From: Epiperipatus broadwayi
Taxonomy: Eukaryota; Onychophora; Udeonychophora; Euonychophora; Peripatidae
Length of the DNA: 64,000 bases
Reading direction: 5' to 3'
NCBI GenBank assembly: GCA_028023455.1
Contig: JAQFVV010006454.1
Span: forward strand, 186,001-250,000
Notes under the pieces: generated by a model
The model's database searches: none
Seen by the model: only the letters and a program-made list of their open reading frames with translations
What the model was told of the DNA's origin: nothing
Shown here: positions 10,791-27,490 of the stretch, piece after piece
Layout: every line of letters starts with the position of its first letter
Numbering within the stretch: position 1 is the stretch's first letter
Program-made: the position numbers and the translations under genes

Positions 10791-12966
10791 ATACTCCCCC
10801 CATTGCTAGGTTTTTTACTTGCTTGATGATGAACTAGACAAAACTGTTTCCAGTGACAGTGAGTGAAGTTTACAAAAAATGAATAATAAAAAAAAATATG
10901 ATGTATTTTAAAATCTTAAAAAAATTAATAAAGTGATCATTGATCTGTCCTGGAAAAGTTATAGAATGATAATTTATGATTTCTGTTATCCAGAACGATG
11001 ATTATTAAAATCATAACTTTTAAAATAATATGTGAAGCTTCTATTCTAGAATATTCTATGTCTGCCCTGGTAATGCATCATGTTCCTTTGGCTTAGCTTG
11101 AACTATACGGATAAACTTTTTGTGCAATATAAAATATTTTTCATAATTCCATACCTTTCTTTACTCATGTATTCCTTTTCTTTGTAGGTTTTTTCTTTAG
11201 GAAAATTTATTGCTATTTATTACCTATTTTTAGTGGGTTCATTCTTAAAATTCAGTTTTTTGAACAATTTTATAAATGCATATACCCTATATCCCTCAGG
11301 TTTTTATAACATATGCTTTCGTAAATATTTCCATTATTCTTTACTTAAGATAATTTCTTGCAAATATTTTAAATGTTTTCTTCAAAAAGGATAGTACATT
11401 TATTTCTATAGCATTGTTTCCATAAAATTATTATAAAATATACTTCTCATTTTACCTATTAGGCTTGGACAAAACTATCTTGCTGTTATATAAAATAATG
11501 TATATTTTACTTTTAACCGGAAAATAGCTTTTCTAGTAAGCTTCCTGTACAATATCCATAATAATAAAATATTCACTGGAATAGTCCTCTTGGTCAATAT
11601 TCTTAATATTATATTCACAATTATTAGATTTCTTTTTAAAATTTCCATTAAATACATTTTAATTATCAGCATTTCCATATTTTTTACTGTGAAGTTATAT
11701 TAAGTTTCTGATGAATACTCCTGGTAAAAAGACTTTAAAATTAGCAATGCATATTAAAATAAAATTATTAAAATATTTTTTATTTTACACTCTCTTTGCA
11801 AATACTTTAAATAAATGTCCTATTAGTTTTGTAAATAAATTGTATGAGAGCACTGAAAAATTGACTAAAATAATAAAAATTTAAAATTACTATCTCCTCG
11901 GTAGCTTATGATATGATCACTGATACATTTGATCACCAACACATTTTAATCACCCCTGATTCTTCCATGCAGTCAGTATTTATATCCTAGAAAATATCTC
12001 ATTTTATTGGATGATTCTTACTTTTTATTCGATACCAAATTTGCATAATGTTACAGTTTTACATAATTGAATTTCAAAATAAAAAATATAATGTATTATA
12101 ACTTTAAAAATATTATTTAAAATATTACTTTTAAATAAATTATTACTTTACTAAATTAATTAAATACCTTTTAAATATCTTTTAAACAATATTTGATAAA
12201 TTTGTCCCACCTTTAATATTTACTTTATCTATTTTATTTTAAAACAAAATATTTAACTTTGATTAGCTAGCTGTCTTCATTTTATAACACTATTTAAAAA
12301 TATTTTATAATGACTAATTTAATATTTGCTTTTATGATAGATAATAATTATATCCAATTCTATAATGCAATTTTAAAATATTTTAAACTTTACTAATCTA
12401 AATACTAGCAAGCATGTGTGTATAACCATATATTATACAAGTCACATGATTGATATAACTGAGACAGATTGTCTGATTTTCTGTCTGGGAATAATAATAA
12501 ATTGCAACCCTTGTTGTATTAAATAAAATAATACAATAAAACAAAATTTGGAAGAATAATTTGAAAAATATAGAATTAAATATAACTTCCACTACTATAA
12601 AACTTACTTTTAAAATATATGATATTAATTATAATTATGAAATATAATTTATAAATGTAAATATAACATTTATTTAATTTTAAGTTTAAGACTATTAAAA
12701 TTTAACCTTTTAATCTTTACACATTTATAGCTGCATTATTTATTATGGCCAGCTTTTGCAACCATATGTAATAATATTTTTAGCTTTACTTAACTATTTT
12801 AAGGTTATTCATTATAATTTTAAGAATTTTATATTTTATTTAACTTCAAATTGTATCTTTAAGATATTATTAATGCAACATAACTAACACATCAAGAGAA
12901 CATTTTAAATTTAAATTTTTTTAATGTGCTGTGATGAGCTGATTCTGATCTATAGAAAAGGGAACA
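10791..12966. other. AT-rich DNA, nothing recognised
   Basis: No gene, RNA or repeat family identified. Short minus-strand frames at 11475-11678 and 12398-12592 are Ile/Leu/Phe-rich and lack motifs. Confidence 0.5.

Positions 12967-13014
<48 letters not shown>
12967..13014. repeat. (AT)n(GT)n compound microsatellite
   Basis: About 13 AT units followed by about 11 GT units. Confidence 0.97.
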
Positions 13015-13164
13015 TTTACTGTAAGAACAAAATTATTTACAATTTCATATTATTGTACAAAATAATAGAATAATCATATACATTATAACAGGGTAAAAGG
13101 TTGTCCTAAAGGTTTGGGCAGTATTTTATAACTGACATCAACAAATGATGATGAAATAACCCTT

Positions 13165-13430
13165 ATTATTGCCCTAAAAATTAGAACGCCATTTGTAATA
13201 GGATAAAAATGAGAGAATATTCTTCTCTTAATGAACTACTGATTTGGGTACCATCTGAATCAGATCGGATATTACATAGTCATGATAGAGTGATTATGTT
13301 TAATTATGCCCTGCAAATTGATGTACCATTTATAACAGAATAAATAGGTGCATATGCTCTCTATTATAGCCTGAATAAGATATAGCCCAGTCATTGGTTA
13401 CACTATGTATCAGAATGAAAATGAGTCCTG
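13165..13430. repeat. Two degenerate tandem units of about 135 bp
   Basis: The unit beginning near 13170 (gccctaaaaattag...ccatttgtaataggataaa) recurs near 13307 (gccctgcaaattga...ccatttataacagaataaa), and both continue through a stretch ending near atct/atgtatcagaat. Identity is moderate, so this is an old tandem duplication. Confidence 0.5.
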
Positions 13431-14831
13431 AAGTTAAACGTTATTTGTATCTGAATAAAATATAAATAAAATAAAATAATGTGTTTTTGTAATATCAAAA
13501 AACATTCTAGAATTAACCCTGAAAAAAGTGTGAACTTTGATGGTAAAACTAGACATCAACCAAAATGAAAACATAAATATGTAAAACACTTTTACATTGT
13601 CATGTTTAGATTTTATTGGCTCTTTTAATTTTTTAATTGATTTTTTTTTAACAAGACCAAATTATGAATTTTAAATAAATGGTGTAATGTCAGTAAATGG
13701 CACTACAAATCAAATTTTAAAAACTATGATTATAGTGTTTTGTTTTTAATTTCTCTGAGAGAATGTGTTCATGTTGATGATTAACAATTATTAATTTTTA
13801 TTAAAACTATTAATTTTGCATATATTTTTAGAATTATATATTTATGTTTTTCTGCTTTAATATTTATTTGTATGACAATTTTGTTCTGGATCATAGGCTT
13901 AGAAGACTTTGCCTCTCAAAGTTATCTACAATTTTTGGGTGACATTGTAAATGAGCCTTTGAAACCATTTAATTAATTTTACCCAACATTATTGTATTAT
14001 ATGTTGAAGCTCTTTAAATCGACATCATTACCTATCAAATTATGCATTTACATTTTTTTTAAGTTGAGAGTTCTTTTTAAGATATATAATTTTTTTTTTT
14101 TTACTTATGAAAACAATTAAAGCAAAAATTGTTAAATGACTGTATTTGAAAATTATTGTTTTTTAGTTATTGGCTAGATATTTTTCCAATAGCTTTTGGT
14201 AAAAAAAAAAAAGTGTATCATAATGTTAACAAGAACGATATATATGTAGAATCAAATTTAAAATATATATGTATATATTTTATATAGTCTTAAAATTAAC
14301 ATAATATGATAATTATTAGAATATTGACTTAAAAAAAAGAAAGTGAGACATTTTTTTTGTTAATTTAATCTTCATATTTACTTATTCATAACAAGATATA
14401 ATTAAATAATATTTTTAGAATTAAAATTGAATTAAAAAATCGTAAAAATAATTAAATATTAAAATACATTACTTACTTTTTTACATAATTGTCTTATTAA
14501 CTAATAATTTTATTATTTAGATAAGATGATACTGTAGTTTGAAAATAAATACAATCGTAATTAAAATTATAAGTATTCTTATTAAGTATGTGGAAACTAC
14601 AATATTTTAGATAAAATAATATTTGTAACTGTAGTTATAAGTTTTAATTTTACGGTTTTAATTACAAAAAAAATAATGAAAATAATTATTTAATAAAATT
14701 ATCAAACAGAAGTTTCGAATAATCATAAATGATGTAAATTTAGATGTAGGAATCAAGTTATGTAAAATATTTGGCTTAATAAAAAAAATGACAAAAGCAA
14801 TTGTTTTATTATTATTAAGTCATTAATTGCA
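13431..14831. other. AT-rich DNA, nothing recognised
   Basis: Long A/T homopolymer-like stretches; no feature supported. Confidence 0.5.
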
Positions 14832-14868
<37 letters not shown>

Positions 14869-14883
14869 CGTGTGTTTGTGTGT
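14832..14883. repeat. (AT)n(GT)n compound microsatellite at the end of a PLE-associated tail
   Basis: On the minus strand this follows directly after the tail described at 14884-15231, so in element orientation it reads (CA)n(TA)n at the 3' end. Confidence 0.93.
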
Positions 14884-15231
14884 GTATTTTGATATTGAAT
14901 TTTTTCCATCATTGAATATGTGTGTTGAATGTCTTTAAAAAAGTTTAATTTTATTTAAATATTCCAAATACATTCAACTGTTAATAATATCACAGCAAAA
15001 AGTGTTAGTATATGCACCAACTGTTAGTAATATCACAGCAAACATGTTAGTATATGCACAATGTTTTCAGAGGTAGTTTTCTCCCCACTTCTTCATATGT
15101 TGCTGGCCTGACCAGTGATACTACTAACATGGGATTCAAACCTGGGATTCTTTATTATTGAATTTTAAGGCAATGCTCTAACCAACTGAACCATCCTGAC
15201 AAAGGAAATAGTATGTAGTAATTTCATATAC
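14884..15231 (-). mobile_element. PLE 3' flank: tRNA-like segment, 43-bp duplication and shared tail
   Basis: In the minus-strand direction this begins right after the stop codon of the Penelope-like frame at 15232. First comes a tRNA-like segment, then two 43-bp units (15018-15059 and 14975-15017) containing atatcacagca and gttagtatatgcac, then a tail with tttggaatatttaaataaa. The same tail recurs at 30534-30640 and more weakly at 60555-60640, all ending near aaatac beside simple repeats. It may be the PLE 3' untranslated region, or a SINE that inserted there and shares or mimics the PLE tail. Confidence 0.65.
15130..15205 (-). other. tRNA-derived sequence (SINE head or relic)
   Basis: On the minus strand the segment starts gtcaggatggttcagttgg and continues ttagagcattgcc. 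It contains an A-box match, tggttcagttgg (15182-15193), and a near B-box, ggtttgaatcc (15132-15142), about 39 bp apart. The D stem gttc/gagc can pair, but the anticodon and T stems are poor, so it is not a functional tRNA gene. tRNA-derived heads with internal pol III promoters are the hallmark of SINEs. Confidence 0.7.
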
Positions 15232-15735
15232 TTATGTATGAGATTCCTCCTGATTTCTCCACCTTTTCCTAAGAGCAAAATTAATTACTGGTTTCCATTC
15301 ATTAGGTATAGTCACACTAGGTTGGCTTATGTGATTTTTTCCATTATCATGTGAGCATCTTCTTTATTATTTTTCCTTTGTATCTTTTCTTCTCTATCCA
15401 ATATTTTTGTATTTTCCCAATTCAACATAATTTCATTGGTACATACATGGTCTGCTACCTTAGAAACATTTGGTTTATGTTCTTGCAAGCACTTTTCATC
15501 AGAATGACTGGTCTCACCAATATATGTTCTTTCACATTCACATGGTATTTCATAGATGCATTTTTTTTCTTTTCAGCACTTCAAGTTTAGGCTTTGTAGA
15601 TGTTAGAATTCCTTGTAATATGGTGTGGCTCTGGAAAGCTGTTCTGATATTATACTGATTGCAGATTTTTCTTAATTTGTCTGCTATTTTTGGAATGTAT
15701 GGGTAAACTACAGTACCAATAATTGTTTTTTTATC
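15232..15735 (-). pseudogene. Penelope-like element: RT end and GIY-YIG endonuclease
   Basis: PLEs encode a reverse transcriptase followed, in many lineages, by a GIY-YIG endonuclease that nicks target DNA. Read on the minus strand, the segment begins with VVYPYIPKIADKLRKI, matching the 'IPYxxGxSEKIxRI' block at the end of PLE RTs, then NQYNIRTAFQ. After a frameshift in an A-run it continues CIYEIPCECERTYIGETS (YIGE at 15513-15524), the GIY and YIG motifs with the typical Cys residues, and LQEHK. A second frame change gives the C-terminal HISQPSVTIPNEWKPV block and a TAA at 15232-15234. At least two frameshifts inactivate it, and the RT palm is missing. Family assignment is strong. Confidence 0.88.
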
Positions 15736-15796
15736 TTGATGTTTTTTGTTGTCTATTTAATGTTTTCTTAATAGCAGCTAATAAATAACCTATTTT

Positions 15797-18700
15797 CATA
15801 TATATTGTAACCCTTCACCACCGATCACGATCACTAACAATTACCTGGCAGCACCAATTCTATCAAACATACAATAAACTATTGATTTAACATTATTTTA
15901 AAATTACTTATGAGGGTGTTAATTAAAGTGTCACCTTAGCCTAGCTCAGTTGAGGTATACAGAGGTGTATGAGGTGTACAATGTACATTTTATGTGGGAG
16001 GAAATATTAGAATTAATAGGGATAAAACATCTATCAAATTCTAAAATAAATAAGATTTATATTGGTAAAATTCTACCCATCTAAAATTAACTAATTATAA
16101 TCTATACTTCACCTCCTCCCATCATTCACATGCATTGAACAACCTCTACCATATTAGAAAATTAAACTAATAACTAAAATATAATATTTAGAAACTATAA
16201 TGTATAACAAGTTGGATCTGAACTTAAACTAAACCTATCAATTCTAAATTTTTAATTATCCACTAATCTAATCTAGCTAACTGACTTTATTATTTAATCA
16301 GAATTAAATATTGAAGATCTCAGGGAATTAACTTATGGCATGGCTTAATCTAAAATCTCTACCTCTCAATAACTATTATTTAATATTATGAAAATAATAA
16401 TATAAACTAAGCAATACTTTAACTAAATAATGGCAGTAAGATAATGAAAGAAATCGGGCACATTTTGATTTTAATTCATCATCTAAACAATTACTAAATA
16501 AAAAAAAAACTTTAAAACAATGAGTAGATAATTGGCATCTCATATAGTGTTTCAATCAAGGAAATCAATATCATCATATCTGGAGGTTTATCATAATTAA
16601 ATGAAAATACAATTATATCACATTAAATAAAATAAATGTTTGGGCATGTGTGGAAATATGAAACACAAATGTATGTTAAAGAAGAATTCTAAATACAATT
16701 TTGAATAATAAAATATTTATTAACAAAATAAGAAAAATAATTAAGTAAACATTTAATCTCTTTCTCATTGGTATAAGTACAAATTTTGGATGTATTTAGC
16801 ATCACTGGTTAAAGTTTACATAAAATAAATAACACAATATGGTCTCTTAAATTTCAAAATTAACACATTTCATCTATCAAAACATACTGATATATTTGTG
16901 AAACATCTTATACTCTTAACATTATATAATGAACCAAAATAAAATCCATATATTTTACTGTAAAGGAAATGTTTTTTTTAGTTATCAGTTACTTCTGATA
17001 AACCTATAGAACTGAAGAAATATAACCTTACACTTCTAGTAATCAACTACAAAATTTATTTTGTATTCAACATTTTGTTTTATAATACTCAGTTATCAAT
17101 TAACTTAATAAATCTATGACAAACAACATGGGTTAAATATTTTAATTACACTATAAAATAAAATTAAAATTTTGCATTTTACTTCAAATGCACCTTAACT
17201 ATAATTAAAGTAAAAGGGTTTGAAACCTAAGAATAATATCAAACTATGTTTTGCAAAGTGAAATAAATAGCTCCATTAATTAAATATATTTTTATCAAAC
17301 TATATCTTGAAAAATGAAATAAATAACTCCATTAATTAAATATATTTTTATCAAACTATATCTTGCAAAATGAAATAAATAATTACATTGATTAAATATA
17401 GTTTGCCTTTGCAACATTGAAATAAAGTGTTCTATTAAATAACTATATTTTATTTTGCCAAAATAGAAATAAATAATTCTATTCATTAACTATGTCTTAT
17501 ATTTGCTTGCTTATTTAATCAAATGATGATTGGTTGATAAAAATTAATAATATGAAACCTAAGTGATGACTACAAAATGTTTTAAAATTATAATAAAAGT
17601 TATACATTACTGGTGGATTTTTCTATATCTTTCAAATTAACACTTTATACACGAGTCTGTATTATGATATGTGTCAAATAATAAAAAAATAATACTAGTC
17701 AATCTAATCGGTTTGCTTGTGAAGTTTTAATATAATTATAATATGGGCAAAGGCAATGGACCATCAAGATTTAATCACTAACTTCACTACAGATGTTTTG
17801 TAAAAAAAATATATTCTGCTTTTATTCTTCTTTTTATCAATAAATTATCTGGCACTTGGCTATAGTATAAGCGGGAAAAACATTCAATAAACACATGGGA
17901 ATAAAAGATTTTTACAATTCAAATCAGATAAATATCAACACAACAACTCCCAAGTCTATTTCTGATACTAACTAAACTGATGGGAATAAATCTCTTCACC
18001 AAATGATCAGGGATATAATATACTTAACTTCATATACGTTAATTCATAATACCAAATATCAAAATTGGAGGATTTATTCTACTTTTATCAAAAATACTTC
18101 AATACACAGAAAAGAAGGGATTACTTGACCCCATAAATACTATAAAATATTGTTTACTTTACTATGTATAGCCACAAAAATACTTTTCCATTCAAGCATA
18201 ATAAAGAACAATAATTCACTTAAATAAATCTGTAATCCTTCCAAACAATTGACCATCCTCTCCCTTCAAAATCGATTGATTATATATCATTTGTACTTGC
18301 AATTAACATATGATTATAGCTAAGTTGATATAATGGACACACATATACAAGCATAATAATACACAGATAATTCAAATCCCAGTAAGCAAAGAACCACTGT
18401 TAAAATATCAATTACTAATTGTAAAAGCAATAAGGAATAAATATTTCATATATGTTAATATAATATTTAGGACTTGGTATCATACTAATAATGGTTGGAA
18501 AACAAGGCAATAATTTCTGTTGGTAAGCAAGACAAAATTTGTTTTTTATAGTGCATTTACATTAGCACAAATCTAAAGCAAAATTTTATCTTAGACAAAT
18601 AATGAACTTTATATTTCAGATTAAATAATTATTGAAAATATTTTTTTAAACCTATTGAAAACACATAGATATAATATAAGAACCTACATAATGTGCTTCT

Positions 18701-19100
18701 TTTAAGAAGAGCAATCACACCTATTAGCATTATATGGACACCTTCCTCTCTTGCCACTCATGTATGTTATAATCTAACACATGGTAAAATGAATATTAAA
18801 CTAATAAAAAAAATTACCTAGCATAATATTTTCTTAGTATTATGTCTTTAATGAGACTTTCTGGAAGAAGAATAATACATATAATAATAAAAATAATAAA
18901 ACACTTCTTAAACTATCAATATCTGTCTAAATACTATTAAATAATAAATAAATAAAGTTCTCTTTTCCTTCTTCTTTCTTGGTTATAAAAATGAAAAGTT
19001 TATTGATAGTTTATGAATAATGTTCCTTGGTCATCTCTTAAATGATAATAATTATTTGCACACAAATATAAATATTGACGAATACATAAAACACGTTCCT
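15797..19100 (+). repeat. Possible diverged copy B of the long non-coding repeat
   Basis: The left edge, catatatattgtaaccc, and a copy of agctcagttg near 15943 resemble the left ends of copies A and C. Weaker similarities follow (aattaaactaataa at about 16166, agggaattaacttatg near 16323, a gtggaaata...acacaaa block near 16652). There is no good open frame. Support is only by eye at low identity, so the right end and even the relationship are uncertain. Confidence 0.4.
17240..17500. repeat. Minisatellite, about 56-bp units, 4-5 copies
   Basis: Units begin atcaaactat at about 17240, 17294 and 17350 and contain tgaaataaataactccatt and ttaaatatattttt. Two more decayed units follow to about 17500 (taaagtgttctattaaataac and aataattctattcattaac). 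Confidence 0.85.
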
Positions 19101-20729
19101 GCAGGAAAACAAAACAATATTATTTTTAATTCATAATAGCAGATTCAATGTTTTCAGCTGTTAGCTAATGAATTGCTGTTGACATTAGTAATTAAGCAAT
19201 ATATTTTTTTATGATGCAAATAAAATAGTTCCTAGGAGATATTCAAAAATTTTATTTTACATTTTTAAAGCCATTCAGAATGTATGTAATTATTTAGCTA
19301 ATAACATTTGTCTAGATGAGTTTGTTGGCAATATTTTAGACAGAGAAGTTTCACAATGAGTGAGGAATGCATTTAATAAACCAAAGTCATATAATTTATC
19401 CATTTTATAAATTCATTTCTCCTATCAGTTTGGAAAAACAGGTAAATATTAATGGCACATTCAATTGCACATTTAGTCTTGTATTTTTAAATAGGTAAAA
19501 ATAGAAATAATTATGAAAATGTTCTAATAATAATGATAATAAAAGTAAGTGATTCATACACATCCTTTTAAATCTTCCTTCATAACTAGCATAAAATTTT
19601 TCATAAAGAGTTCTGAAAATGTTTAATAACAGTTTGCAAATTACACATGCTGCAGTTATTCCATTACTATAATTAAAACTTAAGAAAAATAATTTTGAAA
19701 ATGAAAAACAAACAAACATTCTTCTTTCTTCTTTCCCATTAGTTGTAAAGTTTAAATAAAGCATATTTTACAATACTATTATGCATGCCCATTCTTTCTT
19801 TTTATAGTGGCAATTTAAATTTAAATAATATAATATAGACACTTACATGCATTTTAGTCAACAGTTGGAGAATCTAAATAGTCAGCCAAGGATAGGATCA
19901 ATGTATCTCTTAGTGTTGTTTAAGTACTCATATCGGTGAACCAATAATATATTTTATTCTTTCAGCTTGAACTTGGGAAAAAAAATATACTAACAAACTT
20001 TGTTACTAGATGAATTTAAAAATGAAACAGTATTGGAAGATCTTTTAGCAGTTTGTAGTTGGAGTTTGAGTTGTAGTTTTTTTAGTTGTAGTCCTCTAGA
20101 ATTATAAGTATCTCTTTTTATAGATTCTTAAAATACTACCTCACACTTTTTCTCTTCCAATAGTCCAAGATATCTGAAAGTTCAAAGATCACCAGATAGA
20201 TACTAATTGCTCCTCCCATTACAATAAAACTTAATTTATGCAAGAAACTTTGTCTGGAAAAAGAAAAACAAAATGGGGGAAAAAATTATCCTGTCTTTTA
20301 AATAAATAAAAAAATATTAAATATTAAATTGAACTAAGTATTAAATATTCTGTATTTTAAAAACAACAGAATAAAAACTAATAACAGTTGTTTAATAATT
20401 CACCATTCCACTACTCAATTAATTCACTTAAAATGTAATTAAGCTGGTTTTAACACTATTATGTATGAAATTAAATATTTGAACATGAGATGTGATATTT
20501 AATGATTTAATGAAGCATATGAATAAAAAATGAAGTTGAATAATGATATCGATATACATTAATATTTACAAACAATGCACTACAGACACTAAACTGATAT
20601 GACTAAATGACTATGTTAATGATGATGAGTGAAACATATTTCACTGTTTATACTATAAATTAAAATATGTAAAGCAAATAAACTAAAGAATCACTCAAAT
20701 AAGTCTAAATATTTATTTGTGAACCAATA
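19101..20729. other. AT-rich DNA with an unassigned 119-codon frame
   Basis: The longest frame here that is not a simple repeat is 19405-19764 (minus). It is rich in Leu, Phe, Asn and Tyr and shows no motif or family resemblance I can name. I regard it as a chance frame. Confidence 0.35.
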
Positions 20730-20746
20730 AAACAAATTAGCATCAA

Positions 20747-20957
20747 TCACTGAACTCCCTATCCCCCCCCCTTTAAATACACCCAACCCCCCACAACCAA
20801 ACCATAAATAACCACAACCCACCACCCCACCCCCCTAATATTAATAAATAAAAAAAAAATATACAAATTCCAAATTTTTAATTTTTAAAAAAAAAAATAA
20901 AATTACTTTTTTATTTTAATTTATTTTATAATTAATTTTATTTTATAAAATAGAAAC

Positions 20958-21042
<85 letters not shown>
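20747..21042. other. Anomalous C-rich / A-rich / (AT)n insertion, possibly an assembly artefact
   Basis: A run of C-rich, nearly G-free sequence (20754-20836) is followed by A-rich then AT-only DNA and an (AT)n array (20961-21042). The same 17-bp sequence, aaacaaattagcatcaa, lies on both sides (20730-20746 and 21043-21059), each followed closely by ctccctat. The composition is unlike anything else in the window. Confidence 0.7.
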
Positions 21043-21046
<4 letters not shown>

Positions 21047-21059
21047 AAATTAGCATCAA

Positions 21060-25319
<4,260 letters not shown>

Positions 25320-26520
25320 TTTTCATAAACATATTTACAATTATGACCTACACAACTACAATGTACCCCTGCATGCCTAGGATGATATATCACCATCCTC
25401 TTATGGTACAAATTTATTGAATGCTGAAATTCCCCTGCTTGTTCATATTTGTTGGGAACATTCACTTATATACTTATAACTGTATATCTTTTTTTTATAA
25501 ATAAAGGAAAATTGCATAAATTGATAGAAAGGTTGTTTAACATTAAATAAGACATTGTTGGACTTACGAAATTAGAAAAAATGATGAAGAGATAACTGAT
25601 TTTAATGTAGATAATTACTTTATTATAAAGCATAGATATTGGAAGCACAAGTGAATTGGAATTTTTTTAATGAAAAAGTGAAACTAGGACATTGTGGAAA
25701 TTAAAGTAATATGTAAACAAAAGACAAGATTAATTATTAAAATTAATGAATGTTGTCAAATGAAGATAAGTAAGGTTTATGCATAGACTACTTCCCAATA
25801 AGATACAAATCAAACAACTTTTTTAAAATTGTCATGAATAATTTAATTCTAGAATTCGTACACAATAAAAAAAATGAAAATAGTGTAGGTAAATTTTGTC
25901 TAAGATGACATAAATGAGAGAAGCTATTGACATGGGTAGTTCACAGAAAAAGAAAAAGTATATTTATTGTGAATTTTAACTTTCAAAAAAAGTGCTAAAT
26001 AAAAAATGAATATGGGAGTATTTACATGCAGAAAAATCTGACAATATTTTCATTACAGTATACAATGTTTTCAAAATTGTAATATTTTTTTTAATAACAG
26101 GCAATGATAATATATTAACAAGTCAAGATATGTGTTAATGGAAAATCTAAAGGATTAAAAAAATTAGGATTAACACGTGGTGTTTATCAATTTCAAAAGT
26201 AGCACATTGAATTTAAATTAAAATTTGCAAACATATTTAACATGTTAAGATTTGAAGAAAACGTAAATAAAATAACTGATATCGTATTAACAACTAAAAA
26301 AAAAACAGTTGACATAGAATATAAGAAAATTAACAAAACAATGTATATAAGAAAAGAAGGAATACAAAAACAACTAAAAGGTAATTCATTAAAAATAAAT
26401 GGATGCCTAGAGCATTGTAAAAGAGTACACAAAATAGTTAATAACATGGCATGTTATCTCGGTAATATATTGCAAAATACTTTGGGAAATATTTATTTTT
26501 TTATTTTTTAATTAAAAATA
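25320..26520 (+). mobile_element. LINE, 5' part with decayed APE endonuclease (same family as 36.7-39.4 kb)
   Basis: A non-LTR retrotransposon relic. The frame from 25503 reads KGKLHKLIERLFNIK, stop, DIVGLT, the 'GKLxxLxxE...DIxGLxE' start of the endonuclease domain in EN-RT LINEs. It continues through blocks matching the minus-strand copy base by base over long stretches: ataaagcata.atattggaagcacaa near 25626, the gatacaaatcaaacaac block near 25801, and aagatatgtgttaatgg near 26125. The 90-codon frame at 26242-26511 falls in the linker between endonuclease and RT; VDIEYKKINKT resembles the conserved 'Y...N+.IR' stretch there. The RT is absent, so the copy is cut off near 26520. Many stops; inactive. 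Confidence 0.82.
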
Positions 26521-27410
26521 GTAAATTATGCATATTTATTTGTATAATGTGAAGGATTTTAAAATTAATAAATTAATCAATAATAACAGTAAGCAAGAAC
26601 TCTACAAATTCTTGCTATTTGTAAAATATCAATTTATGTCCGTATTGTCTTAAATTCAATGTTGTAATAAATTACGTTGAGCAATAAATGAATAATTTAT
26701 AATTTAAATTAAAAATATAAAGTATTAAGCTGTGCGGTTAAGCATAGTTATATAATAAATTAGATTGTACAAGTTAATACTTCGCGATTTACTTTTATTT
26801 TTTTATCTGAAAATGGTTAGTGGCTTATATTTTATTTGATACAATTATCTTAAAAAATAATCAAAGACATTGATTATGATTGTTTTTTATTGATAATCGT
26901 CTTAACTAATTTTATATAGTAATAGTTTTTTTTTTTCTGTTTCAATGTATTTGATTGGCTTAAACCTTGTTCATCAGTCCTCACATTCAATATAATTTTA
27001 TATAGAACTGCAACTGTCAAGAATTAGTAAGTCAATTATGAGTTTATAAGAAGATGTTTAAAAAAAAAATCAAAGTTTATTCCAAAAATATTTTCATTTA
27101 TATATAATATATGTCTCCCTCTCAGTGCCACAGTATTAAAATGAATCACCTACCAGAAATGCATTGATAAACTAAAAACAATCCATTATACATATAAACT
27201 CGAAATAAAAAAAGCTATTTTAGGTTAATGGAGAAACATGGATTATCAAAATTATTAATATATAATTTTAATATATCCTTAATTACCGATTATTATACAG
27301 ATATTGATAACAAATATCAGTAACACGAGATTTATTTTTAATAATATTAACAACAATTATTATATGATATAATATTATTAAACAATTACCCACAAAGAAA
27401 TAAATATTTG
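26521..27410. other. AT-rich DNA, nothing recognised
   Basis: No gene or repeat supported. Confidence 0.5.
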
Positions 27411-27490
27411 TCAAGCGTTGGTGGTCGAGTGGTCAGTACAAGCAGTTGTCCTATGTTCGTTTCCTGACAGATGTTTTGACACATGGAAAA
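27411..27490 (+). other. tRNA-derived SINE head
   Basis: The sequence tcaagcgttggtggtcgag continues into a perfect match to the pol III A-box consensus, tggtcgagtgg (27422-27432), followed 22 bp later by a B-box-like gttcgtttc (27455-27463). The start resembles Ser/Leu-type tRNAs. The body has no cloverleaf and continues into an A-rich stretch (27485-27497). Best read as a degenerate SINE head. Confidence 0.6.

Noticed and set aside
15130-15205. Functional tRNA gene
   Set aside because: A- and B-box-like sequences are present, but anticodon and T stems do not pair and the spacing is off; better read as a tRNA-derived repeat.
19405-19764. 119-codon minus-strand frame, the longest outside repeats and elements
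   Set aside because: Low-complexity hydrophobic/Asn composition, no motif, no splice or regulatory context.
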